This document shows, in pieces, positions 10,088 to 21,500 of a stretch of 64,000 nt of DNA. Position numbers and translations under genes: made by a program. Location: the NCBI GenBank assembly GCA_907165065.1, contig OU015532.1, positions 41,704,839 to 41,768,838 on the forward strand, given 5' to 3'. Source of the DNA: Caprimulgus europaeus (lineage: Eukaryota > Chordata > Aves > Caprimulgiformes > Caprimulgidae). Each line of letters opens with the position of its first letter. The first letter of the stretch is position 1. The notes below the pieces were generated by a model. That model searched no databases, was not told the DNA's origin, and was given only the letters and a program-made list of their open reading frames with translations.

Positions 10088-13000
10088 ATATTAATAATTA
10101 TAGGTGATTTTATGGTAAACTTCCTTTACTTTGAAGTGACTACCAAAAAAACCTTTAGGAAATCTCTGCTTTGCAGCTGTGCAGGAATTACTGTCAGGAC
10201 CCACTTTGTATCCTGTCTTTCATCTGACAATACACAGGGTGCAACTAAAAAGTAGTTTTCATGTGGACTATGGTAGGACTTAGGATATTTGTTGCTATCT
10301 TAACCACTCTTTAAAAATAATTTAATCATTCCTGCCAGGAACTGTCAAATCTTACCCTCTTTTTTACTTGGTATAACTGAATGATGGATAATAAATAATT
10401 ACAATACTTAGACTCAACCTTAAGTCACAATTATTCTGTCTTACCTGTACTTCATATGTTTTGGGCTAAGAGATCCCAAAAACTGTGCTGCTCACAACTG
10501 GTGTTCACATCATAGTGAGTATGTATTAAAAAGATGGGGTGTATAAGGAACTTAGAGTAATCTGTAAGTATTATAGAACTTTGACATATTGCACATCATT
10601 GACATCATCTATATGTAAAGTTTTTAGAGAAAGTTAGGATCCTTTGGTTTTAAAGACATAGCTTAAATATATACTATTTTTATTTGGGAGGTGTCACATG
10701 AGGTGATTTAGAGAAATGAAATTGCAGATACCTGAAGTCCAGTCAGAATCCTACAGAGGAAGTCCATACTCACGGCCTCGTACTTGTGGGTGCAATCCAG
10801 CCTCAGAGCATCAGAAAGGAACCACTTTTTGAGCTTTTAACTTCATCTTTCTTAACTGCCTAGAGTTCTTCAGGCTGAGTCCTATCGTAAAAATACTGAA
10901 TCAGCACTTTACTGCTGCCTAGTGTTGTTCCACAAAGGTTTGTTTACTTGATTTGACTTTTATTTATGATACAATCCTTAAAATAAGGGATAAGTGAACA
11001 ATCAGCATAGAATCTTGCTTCCTCCTTTATCCTACTTGTAACACAGTGATGGAGATATTTGCAATGAAATTGCAGACTTGGGTGTTTTAATTATGTAATA
11101 AATACACGTAACAGGACTTTGAGGTGTAAATTTAATTATTTTTTTTTTTAAATGGATCCTCCTGTGTCTTTTCATTATTGTATGGTAAACATGCTTGCAC
11201 ACTGTGAGGTTATATTAGAATATAAACTAGGAAAAGATGGTTTTGAGTCAGAGAAAACTCAGATGTGTTCAATCAGATGAAAATTAAAAGACTTCTAAAC
11301 AAATTTGTCCTTCTCCCCACACAGCCTTGCAGTGCCTTTCCTTCAGGCTTTCTCTTAGTCTGGTCATTTTTAGTCACTTTTTGAATTTCAACAAAGTCCA
11401 CAGAGTTTTCCTGACTTCTTAGTAAATACCATTTTGCAGCCATCACTTCTGAGGCTTGCTTGCATTGTTTTTTCAAACTGAGTTTCTTGGGGGTCATCCA
11501 ACCTCTCCCCATATCAGAGGCTCCCAGTTTGGGGGTCTGTTTCTCTCTGTCTGGCCTGGATTCTAGAAGGTTGCCCAGCTTCTCTGCATACTCATTTTGA
11601 TTTTACTTCTCTCTTGAGATAAGGCACTAGCAGATTTGGTTTGGTCCTGCAGGCTTGTCTAGGTGGCATAAATAGCAATCAAGTCTGCTAATTTACAGCT
11701 GGAGTTACCTTGTAGACTGGATGTCATCAAATGCCAGCTGGGAGCGTGTGAGAGAGTATCATGTGAAAGACAATATACATTTGAAAGAAAGAAGTGAGAT
11801 ATGTGGACACTGGATGAGAACTCCTCTGCCCTGTGCAGGGAAGGAGAAGAGTGTTCAGGAATGAGAATGCAGTTGTTGTTGCTTCATGGCTACAGATGAA
11901 GTTTGTATGAGTACAAGGACCTTAAACTATTTTGTTCAACTCCATCTTGTTTGGAAGAGACTGTTGTATAAACATCAGATGGTCATATAACTCTAAGAGG
12001 TTGAAGCCTCTAGGAGAAATTCAAAATTTTGGACTTCTTTTTTGAAAAGTCACACTAAGAAATGAAGCTATTTAAAGTCTCTGTCTCAGAGCGGTGGAAC
12101 TACAATTTCCTGTTGCTTCTAAAGGAGAGCTGGAGCTAAAAGGCAGAAAGCTTCTTGCAGGCATGACAGGAGAGTTTCCCATCTTCTAAAGTAATGTTTC
12201 TAAAAAGTGCAGTAAAAATAAGAAAAGTGAAAGACAGTAATCAGAGGAACGTAACAACACTTTCTTAAGTGGTATTACAGAAAGGATGAATAAGCAATAG
12301 AGCACACATCAGGCCTCTCTGTGGCCATTGGATCATTGAAAGGATTCAGTTTCTCAGCCTTAACCTGGAGGGTCAGAAACAGCAGCTGGAAGCCAAGACT
12401 TAGTAGGACAAAAGCAGAAATGGAGCAACTGAAATAGATCACTGCGGTGGGGAAAAGAGGCAGGTAGTGAAACACCAGGTGAAGTGATGTCCTGGTTTGA
12501 AAAGGATAAATATTGATTCCCATGCCATGCTCTCAGATGCCTTACAGCTGAATGAAAAGTTGTTCTTGGCCAGGCTTTGGAACGTGACCGAGCTCTGCCT
12601 ATCCATCACGCCTGGTTCTTGTATGAGGGGATATTGGGCCCTTACAAGAAATGCCAAGTGCCTTTTCATGATGTTTCTGCCAGAGCAGATGGTCCAGCCT
12701 CTGCTGTGGGAGATGACTTGTGATTTAAACCCAAGATCTCAATAAGAAATTGTGTATCATTCAGGTGGTCTGTGAGTTTAAGGTGCTATGGAAAGAAGAG
12801 TGCTTTTGCATCCACAGGCTCTTACTAAGTTGTGGTCATATATGTTGTCAAATGGCCTCATTAAGTTTAATTGTATACAGCAGGCACTTTAGAAAGTGCA
12901 ATTTCCTGGGATTGTTACACAGCAACTGACTCACAGGGTGGTCATTGGTTTTCTTGTGTGACACACTCCCGTGACTTTTGAACTGTCTTGCCTGCCATCC

Positions 13001-15577
13001 TGCTGTTTTGCCTTCACAGGTAGGAGCTTTCTGTCTTGGGAAAATGGCAGGAGCTCCTGACACTCCAAGGCGTTTTGGGATTGCTGTTTTTCCTCATCTG
13101 TCTCCTTAGGTACCTATGAGTCCCCAGGAGCTCTGACATCTATTCCTAGTAGCACAGGCACTCTGGTTTTCAGTTTTCTGTTGAAGGAAATGGCAATGCA
13201 TGACAAGCCATGGTTTCCTGGTGCCATGCTCTGATTTAACTGTGCTGAATATGGCCTCTATCAGTTTTCATTAGTAGGTGCTTCATGATTTTGACACTGC
13301 TTTCTACTGACCTGTTGTGACATGCCTCGTACGTACTTCACTGCAGACTGCTAAAACTCATGCTCATTAAAGATGTCCTCTTGTCAGACTTTACTAGCAC
13401 AAGTACTGTAAAATACAGCAAGGATAGTACTGACATGCACAAATGACTCTTTAGATGTATTTTCTGCTATGCAGGAATGAATCTGATAGTCTGAGACACA
13501 GCTGGTTTTCTTCCAGCCAGCAGTGACAAATCTGTGCCTTGCTTTGGTTGATTACTTTTTTTTTTCCCTTATAGCACCTGCAGCTTTACCTCTCCTGGCC
13601 TGTGCAACAGGTCTTACAACAATTTCCTCAAACTTTCTGCTTATCTGAGGCTGGTGTAAAATACCATTGGTCCTACTTTTAGGACCAGCTTTTCAGGTCT
13701 TTCATTTAGAATTTAAATCCCTAAATGATTCTGTGCATGTCCTTTTAAACACTTCTTTTCTCTGATGTCTGAGGATTTCATATGCATTGAAACAAAGTCA
13801 CATTTAACAAATATAACTCTCTGTTACCTGTTATAATTTTAAGGGATAAAGCCATTCTATTAGCTATTATGCACCATTTGGAGCAACTAGTGTTACCTGT
13901 GGCACTGGCCACAACTACTTTCTGCAGGGATTTGCCCTCAGCAATGTCTGCAGTAATCAAAGTTCACATTTTTTCCTGACACCAGATAGATACTTTTCTT
14001 TAAAGAGCTTGCATGTGTAACAGATTTAAAATCTAGTTCTGGATATTTTTGCTTCATAGTTCTTTTGTCAAGTACTCCAGAGACCATGTGTCTAACCATC
14101 ATCAGATCTTGCTTAGTTTTTAGGCAACATTGCAATCATGTATCTGAAACCAAAATACTACTGTAGTCTTTTTGCTTGTGGGAAAGGTTAGGCTGAGAGT
14201 TGCCAGGTCCCTTAGGCTATAAAGAGTTTTATGATCTGTTTTAGCTCACACAGTTCTTCCATGCATGAAGACATGAAGCTTTAATGGCTGTGGAGTAAAG
14301 CCAAAACTTGCTTCTTTATTTATGTACACTAACACCCAATTTCTTTTACAGATAAGTGACTGCTCTCCAAGTCTGACTATATAACTTTGAAAAAATCACC
14401 AATATTCTCAGTAGAAGAATCCAAGGACAAGTTAATTTTGCACTTAGATACCATATCTCTGACTGGGCCATCTTTGGTTAATGCCTTCAGATTTCTGGAT
14501 GTTTTTGTAACAGTTAAACCCTATGTCTGTTGAATGGTTTTGTAGAGCGGCGTTCAGGGTGCTGAGGCAGGATTACTGAGCGCACAGTTCTTTATGTACT
14601 TTGTGTTTAAATGAGTCTATACTCCTTCATCTTAGTGTGGTCAGTCTGTATCACCGTGCCACATTCATTCTGCTCTGCTGGATATTATTTCCATTGTAAG
14701 GAATTTACATGGTATTTGTTTAGCTTTTGCCCTACAGCTTGTTTTCCATGCAAGGTTGATGAAATCTCTGCCTGCATTTTTCTCATATTTTTCTTAGATC
14801 AAAATGTCATGCTACAGAATTTTGTACTGTGCATGCTATGAGAAATGTGCTCTATCTTTTTATGAAGTGCACAGTCCAAAAGGGAACAGTATCTCCCAAA
14901 GAAGGTGTTGAAACTAGGTGAACATTTGCTTTGCTTTTTGCCCCACATAGAAACACATTTGGTATCAGTCACCTCTCCAGTGCTTTCTTCTTGTACATAG
15001 GGAATATTTTCCACTGTTTAAAATTTTTGTCTCCTGAGTGTACATATAAATGAAAACTCCATCTTTTTTTTCCTGTCAAAAACTAGACCCACATTGCTGG
15101 AGCTCTGCTTGCTTTGCAGGTAAGTGTTTCCATCTTATGTCCCTTCAGTTGAGGAATTTTCTTGGTAGCATGGTGGGAACTTGTCTTGCAACCCTGTTCT
15201 GAATGTTTTTAGGACGTTACAGAGTTAGATCAAAGTTCTGTGCTGCCCTGTGTGTTGTGTTTGCAACAGTGGACAATAATGAATGCCCTCGACTAGAAGA
15301 ATAAATAAGCCTATCTGCTTCCCTCTCCTGGTCTCCAGTAGATTGTTCCTGGGCTGCTGAGCCAGAGATGGTATCATTATTTAAGACAAGCAGGTTTCTT
15401 CAATTGCTGGTACCCAGATTCTGGCAGTGCTCTAGCTTGTGCATCAGTGCCCAGCTTAAAAGCAGGTAATTGTCATAGTTGCTTCCAGTCTGACAGCTCA
15501 GTTCTCTGCTGATGCAGCATTGTCCATTATGCCTAATTACTTCTGCAGAGTTTTCCTCTGAATTAATGGTGTTGCTA
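10088..15577. other. Intergenic stretch, no gene seen
   Basis: I inspected this ~5.5 kb on both strands and found no supported exon, RNA gene or recognisable repeat. The small open frames at 11273-11512, 12275-12745, 12848-13063 and 13778-14135 have no domain features. Near 12487 a TGTCCTGGTTTG resembles the start of avian ERVL LTRs, but the match fades within about 25 nt. Confidence 0.5.
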
Positions 15578-15925
15578 TCACAGAATGGTTGAGGTTGGAA
15601 GGGACCTCTGAAGGTCATCTAGTCCAACTCCTCCTGCTCAAGCAGGGACTCCTAGAGCACATGAGTCAGGATTTTGTCCAGATGGTTTTTTAATATCTCC
15701 AGGGAAGGAGATTCCACAAACTCTCTGGGCAGCCTGTCTCAGTGCTCAGTCCCCCTCACAATAAAGAAGTTCTTCCTTATGTTCAGGTGGAACTTCTTAT
15801 GCTGCAGTTTATGCCTGTTGCCTCTCGTCCTATTGTTGGGTGCCAATGAGAAGAGCCTGTCCCCGTCCTCTAGACACTCTCCCTTTAGATATTTATAAAT
15901 ATTAATCAGATCCTGTCATTCTCTT
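15578..15925 (-). mobile_element. CR1 LINE 3' fragment, antisense
   Basis: The copy begins with TCACAGAATGGTTGAGGTTGG, followed by the 'aagggacctctgaaggtcatctagtcc' core, then antisense ORF2 C-terminus and its downstream region, and fades out near 15925. It is about 350 bp and 5'-truncated. The segment 'gccaatgagaagagcctgtccccgtcctct' places it in a CR1 group different from the copy at 2263. It sits about 2.6 kb upstream of the predicted first exon. Confidence 0.93.
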
Positions 15926-18287
15926 GTTGCTGGGGTTTGTCTCTTGCTGTGCATACTCTTGTACCACTTGCAAACTGTTGTTGAGTGGCATTTGCTTGTA
16001 GTTCATGCACCCATTTCCGAATGCTGGGCATTGTTCTGACTTGTGTTGTTTTCATACTTGGCATGTCTTCTCATTTTTCATTGTGAGGCATTTTCTTTTT
16101 CCAAATCCTGTCCTTTATCTTTAAAATCTTTGATTCCCTACAATATGAGTTTTTGCCTGAATTGGGAAACTTGCTTTGCTTGACAGATGTGGATTACTTT
16201 GCCAAGGATTAACTGTGGACCTTCCAGTAGACCAAGGTTTACTTTTCTGAGCCGGGACTCAAACTCTCAAAACTGGCTAATGAGCCAGTTGATCAGAGAT
16301 TAGTCACCTTCTCCTCTGCTTTTACTCTCTGCTTAAAAGCATCACATACATCTATTTCAATTTTGTAGAATGCCTCACATTTCTGTAATGAGCCTCAGAA
16401 TTCATTTGTTTTGGCTGAACTAACTGAAAACCATGGAAAATAGGAACTGCTTAAAAACTGAATATTGTCAGAAACAATGTTATTTCACCTGTCTCTGCTG
16501 CTGCTACTCGTTCCTTACAGATATGTTTTTTTTACATTTCTGTTCACAGGAGGGTTTAGGCAAGTATAGAAATTTCTGAGGTGCCTCTACTTTTTTACCA
16601 ATTGGAGTAAAAAATTACCTGCTTTGCAGCCTCAGAGCTTCAGCCAAGAAAGCTGTTTATGAACAGATGGAAAGCTGGCAGCATTTTTTTTTTTTTTAAA
16701 TAAACTTAGTTAATAAGCAACCAATAATGTCTGTCTTTATTGCTGCCATACTTTTGTAATTGATGTGGCCACAGAGGAAAGCCTCAGAATGATGTTTTCT
16801 TCCAAATCATCCAGGTTATGTATCTCTAAATCTGTTGAAAATGGCAACATGTTGCTGAACAAAGAGCCAATTCAGAGATCTAAATATGTGGTTATGGTAC
16901 AAAAGCAAATTCTACCTTTGAGCAGTGCATACTTTTCACAGATGTCAGTGGCAGATTCACAGAAGGTGAAGTAAATTCACTGAAGTTTTAGTTTAATCTA
17001 TGAAACACAATTAAAAATGGAATGCAGACCTCTGCCTTGAAAGTGCCAGAACCACCAGACCTACCAGTGTCAGCTCCAAATTTCTCCAGTGCCTACAGCA
17101 TGAATGGTATTTTACTCAAGAATCAGGTTCTACCTGTTAAATTCACAAAAAATTTCCAATCTGAATTATTGTAGCCTGCAGCCACAATAAATTATGCTAA
17201 TTTGGACTAAAGCACTCCTAATCCGGAGTAGGGGTATCCACATGGAGAATTAATAAGAAAGAATGTATTCTGACTATAAAATAATAGCTGTTTGAAAATA
17301 GACTCCCTGTGAAGGAAAAACCCAAATGCAAACAAATTGAAGGCAGAGCGAACTAATGTAATTAAATGCTGATGGGCCAGAAGAAAAAGGAGTTTAACAA
17401 GTAAAGTGATTAAAAAGCAAAGGCAGAAGCTTGCAGGCAGAGCACCTCCTCCTTCCTCTGCTGCAGGTCCCTGTTGCTTGTCTAGCCAACTGAGGCTGTC
17501 TTGCTCAGGAGTGAAGTGGTTATAAGTGAAGTTAAGGCAAGAAAGGCATCTATCCAGGCTGGGTAAGTAGCCCTGATTTCTTTCAGGGCAGTCAGTGAAA
17601 GGACTTCCAGGACAAGGGAATCTTCTCTATCACCTGAAACAGGAGCTGAGTTTGGCCCAGGCAGTGCATGTGTCTTGTGTGTGTCATTGAGGCAGCTGCA
17701 AGGGAAGACTGAGAAGGGGAAACAATGCAGTAAGATGCCGAATTCAGCTTTTTCTAGGGAATACTGATGCCTAAAAAGTTTAGAGATGGATGTGTTCATA
17801 GCTGAAGCAACTGCCTTTTGGGCTTGCGTGAGAAACGAGCAATCGGTCACTTTAAAGGACTCTGGCCAGACTCTTCAGTGAAGCACTTTTATTGTGTTCT
17901 TGCAAGAGCAGTTGTCCTAACTAGTAGGCGTGCACTGCCAGAGCAACACACAAATTTTTATACCCTATTCCTCATGGCAGCATTCCTCCCTTGTTTCCCT
18001 ATTGGAGAGGTACTCCAAGGTTTACAGCCTATCCCATACACCTATGAAGTCCCATGTAGTTTAAATTTCCCACCACTCTATTTTAATCTCCCATCCGCTT
18101 TGTTGTTTTCTTCCTTTTTATAATAAGATGCTAGGCAGTTATTCAGCAGCACATCCTTATCTCTAGCCACAGATGTTTTACTTGGTTTCTGCCAAGTCAT
18201 CCTTACATTGCCCTCATTGCCCTGAGCCCTCTTAGCTGCTAAAACATCACTTCTCACATGCTGATCGTGCAGGAGTGGTGTGCAAAC
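15926..18287. other. 5' flank of the predicted gene
   Basis: This ~2.4 kb of non-coding sequence precedes the CpG-rich exon. At 17166-17201 there is an inverted TTATTGT/ACAATAA pair next to ATGCTAAT, resembling SOX and POU sites. A poly(T) run lies at about 16685-16698. The minus-strand frame at 17482-17850 (122 codons) has no recognisable domain. A TATA-like TTTTATAATAAG lies near 18116 but is about 390 bases from the start codon, so its role is uncertain. Confidence 0.5.
17160..17345. promoter_or_regulatory. Candidate upstream regulatory element (SOX/POU-like motifs)
   Basis: TTATTGT (17166-17172) and ACAATAA (17184-17190) form an inverted pair of SOX-like cores. ATGCTAAT, one base from the POU octamer, follows at 17194-17201. 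The surrounding sequence has the non-repetitive, A/T-rich look of a conserved non-coding element. The motifs are read directly; binding and function are inferred and unproven. Confidence 0.25.
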
Positions 18288-18508
18288 AGGGAGAAGGAGG
18301 AGGAGGAGGAGGAGGAGGGAAGGAAAGGAAGCGGGGTGGCGGCTCTAGGACCCATGCGAGCCTTCCTGAGCAGGAGGTGGGAATTCTCCTCCAAGGCAGC
18401 AGGAGCCCAAGCCCAGGCTCAGAGCTCCTGCCGAGCCCGCAGGAAGAGCCGGCACGTCCCCTCCAGAGCCCCGCACCCGGCTGGGACCCGCCCGCACCCC
18501 GCAGAGCC
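18288..18508 (+). promoter_or_regulatory. Purine tract and CpG-rich promoter/5' UTR region
   Basis: A 44-nt pure-purine tract (18288-18331) dominated by GGA repeats leads into a G/C-rich segment with clustered CpGs (for example GCCGAGCCCGC, CCGGCACG, CACCCGGC, CCCGCCCGC) just before the predicted start codon. This contrasts sharply with the A/T-rich surroundings. CpG clusters with GGA/CCT tracts are typical of TATA-less vertebrate promoters. Transcription could start within or just after the tract, but no initiator can be fixed from sequence alone. Confidence 0.6.
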
Positions 18509-18512
18509 ATGA
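18354..18512 (+). other. Upstream ORF overlapping the main start codon
   Basis: An ATG at 18354 opens a 52-codon frame that ends with TGA at 18510-18512, overlapping the predicted main ATG (18509) as ATGA. The same frame has an earlier ATG at 18258. The peptide is arginine- and alanine-rich with no domain, so a product is unlikely. If transcription starts upstream of 18354, the overlap could dampen or couple translation of the main frame, but that is inference. Confidence 0.4.
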
Positions 18513-18551
18513 ACCGCCTCCCGCAGCTGCTGCTCTGGGTCACCACCGTGG
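18509..18551 (+). CDS. Exon 1: signal peptide of a predicted MAM-domain protein
   Basis: The ATG at 18509 has G at -3 (GAGCCATGA) and begins MNRLPQLLLWVTTVG. This is one basic residue followed by a short hydrophobic core, which looks like a secretory signal peptide. The exon closes at G18551 with a perfect donor (G/GTAAGT), leaving one base of a split codon. That phase matches the acceptor at 61072, giving Glu at residue 15. The exon lies in a CpG-rich island. There could be unrecognised exons in the 42.5-kb gap, and the signal peptide is on the short side, so the link to the downstream exons is probable rather than proven. A signal-only first exon followed by a long intron is common among vertebrate receptors. 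Confidence 0.55.
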
Positions 18552-21500
18552 GTAAGTGACTTATTTTTCTTCCCCGCATCTCCTTCTGGTACAAACTCCC
18601 TCTTATGCCCAGAGACTCAGAATTAATTCATTGCCCGTTGCCTTTTACCTTTAAAACCAGTAAAGCATAATTTTCAAAACTGGGTAAAAAAGGAGAAGGA
18701 GCAGAAAGTACCGTCATGAAGCATACGTGAAGTGGGTGATGTGGGAAGATAAATCTTGATGGTTATTGATTCTTAGTAAATTCTGTTCTCTGAAATGAAG
18801 AGATGGTCTGTAGTTTGAGAAAGGCTGCTGCTGACCGAGGCTCTTAGGCTGGAAGCAGATGCTGTCATTGTACAAGAGTTCAGCATGAGATTAACAGCTA
18901 CACCTCAGGACCATTTTATTTCTCTGATTACTGAATTGCCTTCTCTGGGACTATTTTGGAGAGCTGTGAGAAAGAAATGCTCCAGGAGTAGTGAAGGTTG
19001 CTTACAGGAAAAGGTGTAGTTTGGAGAAGATTCTTTGTCTAAGGAGAGAGATGAAGGAGACAGATAAAGGGAGAAGAAAATACTGGGACTATGAAAGATG
19101 GAGTTATGAGCTCCCACCTAGAGAGTGGTGCTCAGGCTGAGTTTTGAAAGGAATCTTGGTGTTGCTCTGTTTGTCATGGTCAGCTTTGGTTCTGAAATGC
19201 TGCAAGAGGAATGAAATGACAGGAGAAGAGAAGGAGGGAGATATTAGGAGTGAAGCTGCAGTAACAGGAGAGAAGTTGGGAAGCAGCAGCATGGATGCAA
19301 GCAATGATGGGAGGAGGCAGCAGGAGTGGGACATATTTACTATATGTGCACAGTGACAAAATTGTTATGGAAATTAGGGGAGAAAAACCTGTATCAGGAT
19401 GTGCTGAACTTCTCAGAGAGCTGAGGTTACAATAGTATCCCCAGTGCAGGGGCAGGGACATCCTTTTGACCCTTAGACAAGAATCAGGAGACACTTCTGT
19501 ATTTCTCAGTATAATAAATCAGATTGCTTCCAGGCAGGGAAGGAGGTAAGGCAGATGGGTTGTTGGGTGCTGTAGCTTGCTCTTGCTACTGTGGTGAAAT
19601 TCTCAAATGCTGAACCTGTATGTATTTTCTTTTATATGAAGACACACTGGGGCATCAGTTTTTAAGCAGGTTCCATCGTTTAGTTCTATTTACAGTTGAA
19701 TGCCAAGATATAGCACAAGAGTTTTTTATTTCAGGCTTTTTCTGTCCTGTTATTCCTATCAGGAGGAGGTTGCTTCAGTGTCAAAGGGTCCCAGGGCAAG
19801 TGTACCTCATGCAAGCAGAGTTGTATGTCCCCATAGCCTCAGTTCTCATGACATGTGGTCTCATCAAGAGTTGCTAAGTATCATCCCAATGTTTTTGGTG
19901 GAGTGACTTACTATGCAAGTAAGATCAGTGTAAGGAATAGTCATTATCTTTGCTGTATCTCCAAGTCTGTGATTTGAAGCACGACTGTATTAGGACAGAG
20001 ATAAAAAAGGTGTGTTTCAGAGAGAGCGAGTAAAGAGCTAAATGAAAACAAATGTACATTTTACAATCTCTGTCCAATCTTCTGCCAAAAATAATCTCAG
20101 TCACCCAGGGAGAGATTTGGATGCATGAGCATTTAATTGTATAGCTGCTGTCACTTTCTTCACATGGGGGCTGCTTGTCCCACTGGGTTATGATGGTCAC
20201 CTCTCAGACTCTGCGGCCAATTATTTTAAAAACCACTTGTGTTTCCACTGAGGAAGTTTTCCTGGAGCATATTCTTGGAGTGGCTTTACATTTCCTTCTT
20301 TATTTGGAAAGCCCAAGGTTTTGGTGATGAGAGAATTTACAAGTCCACTTTTCTCTCTTTTGTTTTACTGGTTGGCATATGCCTTTCTAATGAGCTGTAG
20401 CTTAAAAGGATAATTTCAGAGTTCTCATCCATTGAAAATTTTTGACACACCAAAACACTGGAGGGGGTCAGAACTACTTTTGGTGCAAAAATTAAGACTC
20501 TCTGAGAATTCAGGAAGTTGTAGAGAATAACATCAGAAAAAAGCCCTCAGAAAAAGAACCCCCAAAACAACAACAAAAGTGGGAAAGGACTCAGTGCACA
20601 AATGTGTATTGTTCAGTGTCAAAGCAACTTCACAGCCTTTCAGAGCCTGAGGTTGCACGCTAGCCTCAGGTCTCAGGAGCAGACGAGGAAGAAGGTGAAA
20701 AAAGTCACCAGATGAATGTGTGGGAGAATTTTCTTTTTATTTTAAGCACCAGAATTGCTTTGAGTCTTCATATTGGATGATTTTCTTTTGATTACTTGGG
20801 CTTTGTGGAGGGGCTAGGTCAGTCCTTTTCTTCTCCACAAAAAATCTGGGTTGTGCTTGGCCGGATGTCATGCTCCTGCCTTTGGGCAAACTATCTGCAA
20901 AATTACGGCACAGCATATGATCCAAGCAAACCTCAAACACCTTTCCAAAAGTGCATTCACATTTATGTCATTGATCAGAGTTTAACTATTGAGTATAACC
21001 ACAGTCCTTGAGATAATATTAGTAGAGGCATTTTGTCAAGTCTTTCTTTACAGCCCTTTCCAATACTTGTACCGGAGCTGTCACAGAATGGGATTTCTTA
21101 TGTTTAATTTCAGCTTGAGGAATAGTTATGGTTTTGGGTTTCTTTGAACCCTGTTTAAGACAGAGAGGCGTAGGGAGATTGATGGCAGGTTTAGAAGTAA
21201 TACAGACAGCCTTTTGTTTCTTTGTTTGTGGAATGCTCTATCAGTATGGCAATGGTGAATGCCCCATTCCTGGATGCGACTTCCTCCTTGCATTTGTCTA
21301 AAAAACTGTTTTCAGAAGCCCAGAAGGTTTTCTTCCTCTCCTTGGGTTTTTCTGCCTCTCAGAATTGAGCTTGCCTGTTTTATAGAGTGAGTATGAGCTG
21401 GCTTAAGTTTAATCAGCCCACACATGCATGAAGATGCTTATATGGGAGTACCTCATTTTATGGTAAACCAATTTAAAATAAACCAGCACATCTATCTCAC

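Noticed and set aside
12487-12745. Possible second ERVL LTR (TGTCCTGGTTTG start)
   Set aside because: Similarity stops after about 25 nt, with no CCAAT, TATA or polyadenylation order and no matching 3' end.
17482-17850. 122-codon minus-strand frame upstream of exon 1
   Set aside because: No recognisable domain. Considered as a divergent promoter partner, but it has no CpG cluster of its own and no splice signals.
18116-18127. TATA-like TTTTATAATAAG as the promoter of exon 1
   Set aside because: It lies about 390 bases before the ATG in A/T-rich DNA where such strings are common. The CpG-rich segment is a better promoter candidate.
18275-18508. In-frame N-terminal extension of exon 1 beginning at a GTG
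   Set aside because: There is no ATG in that frame upstream of 18509. The ATG at 18509 gives a sensible signal peptide.
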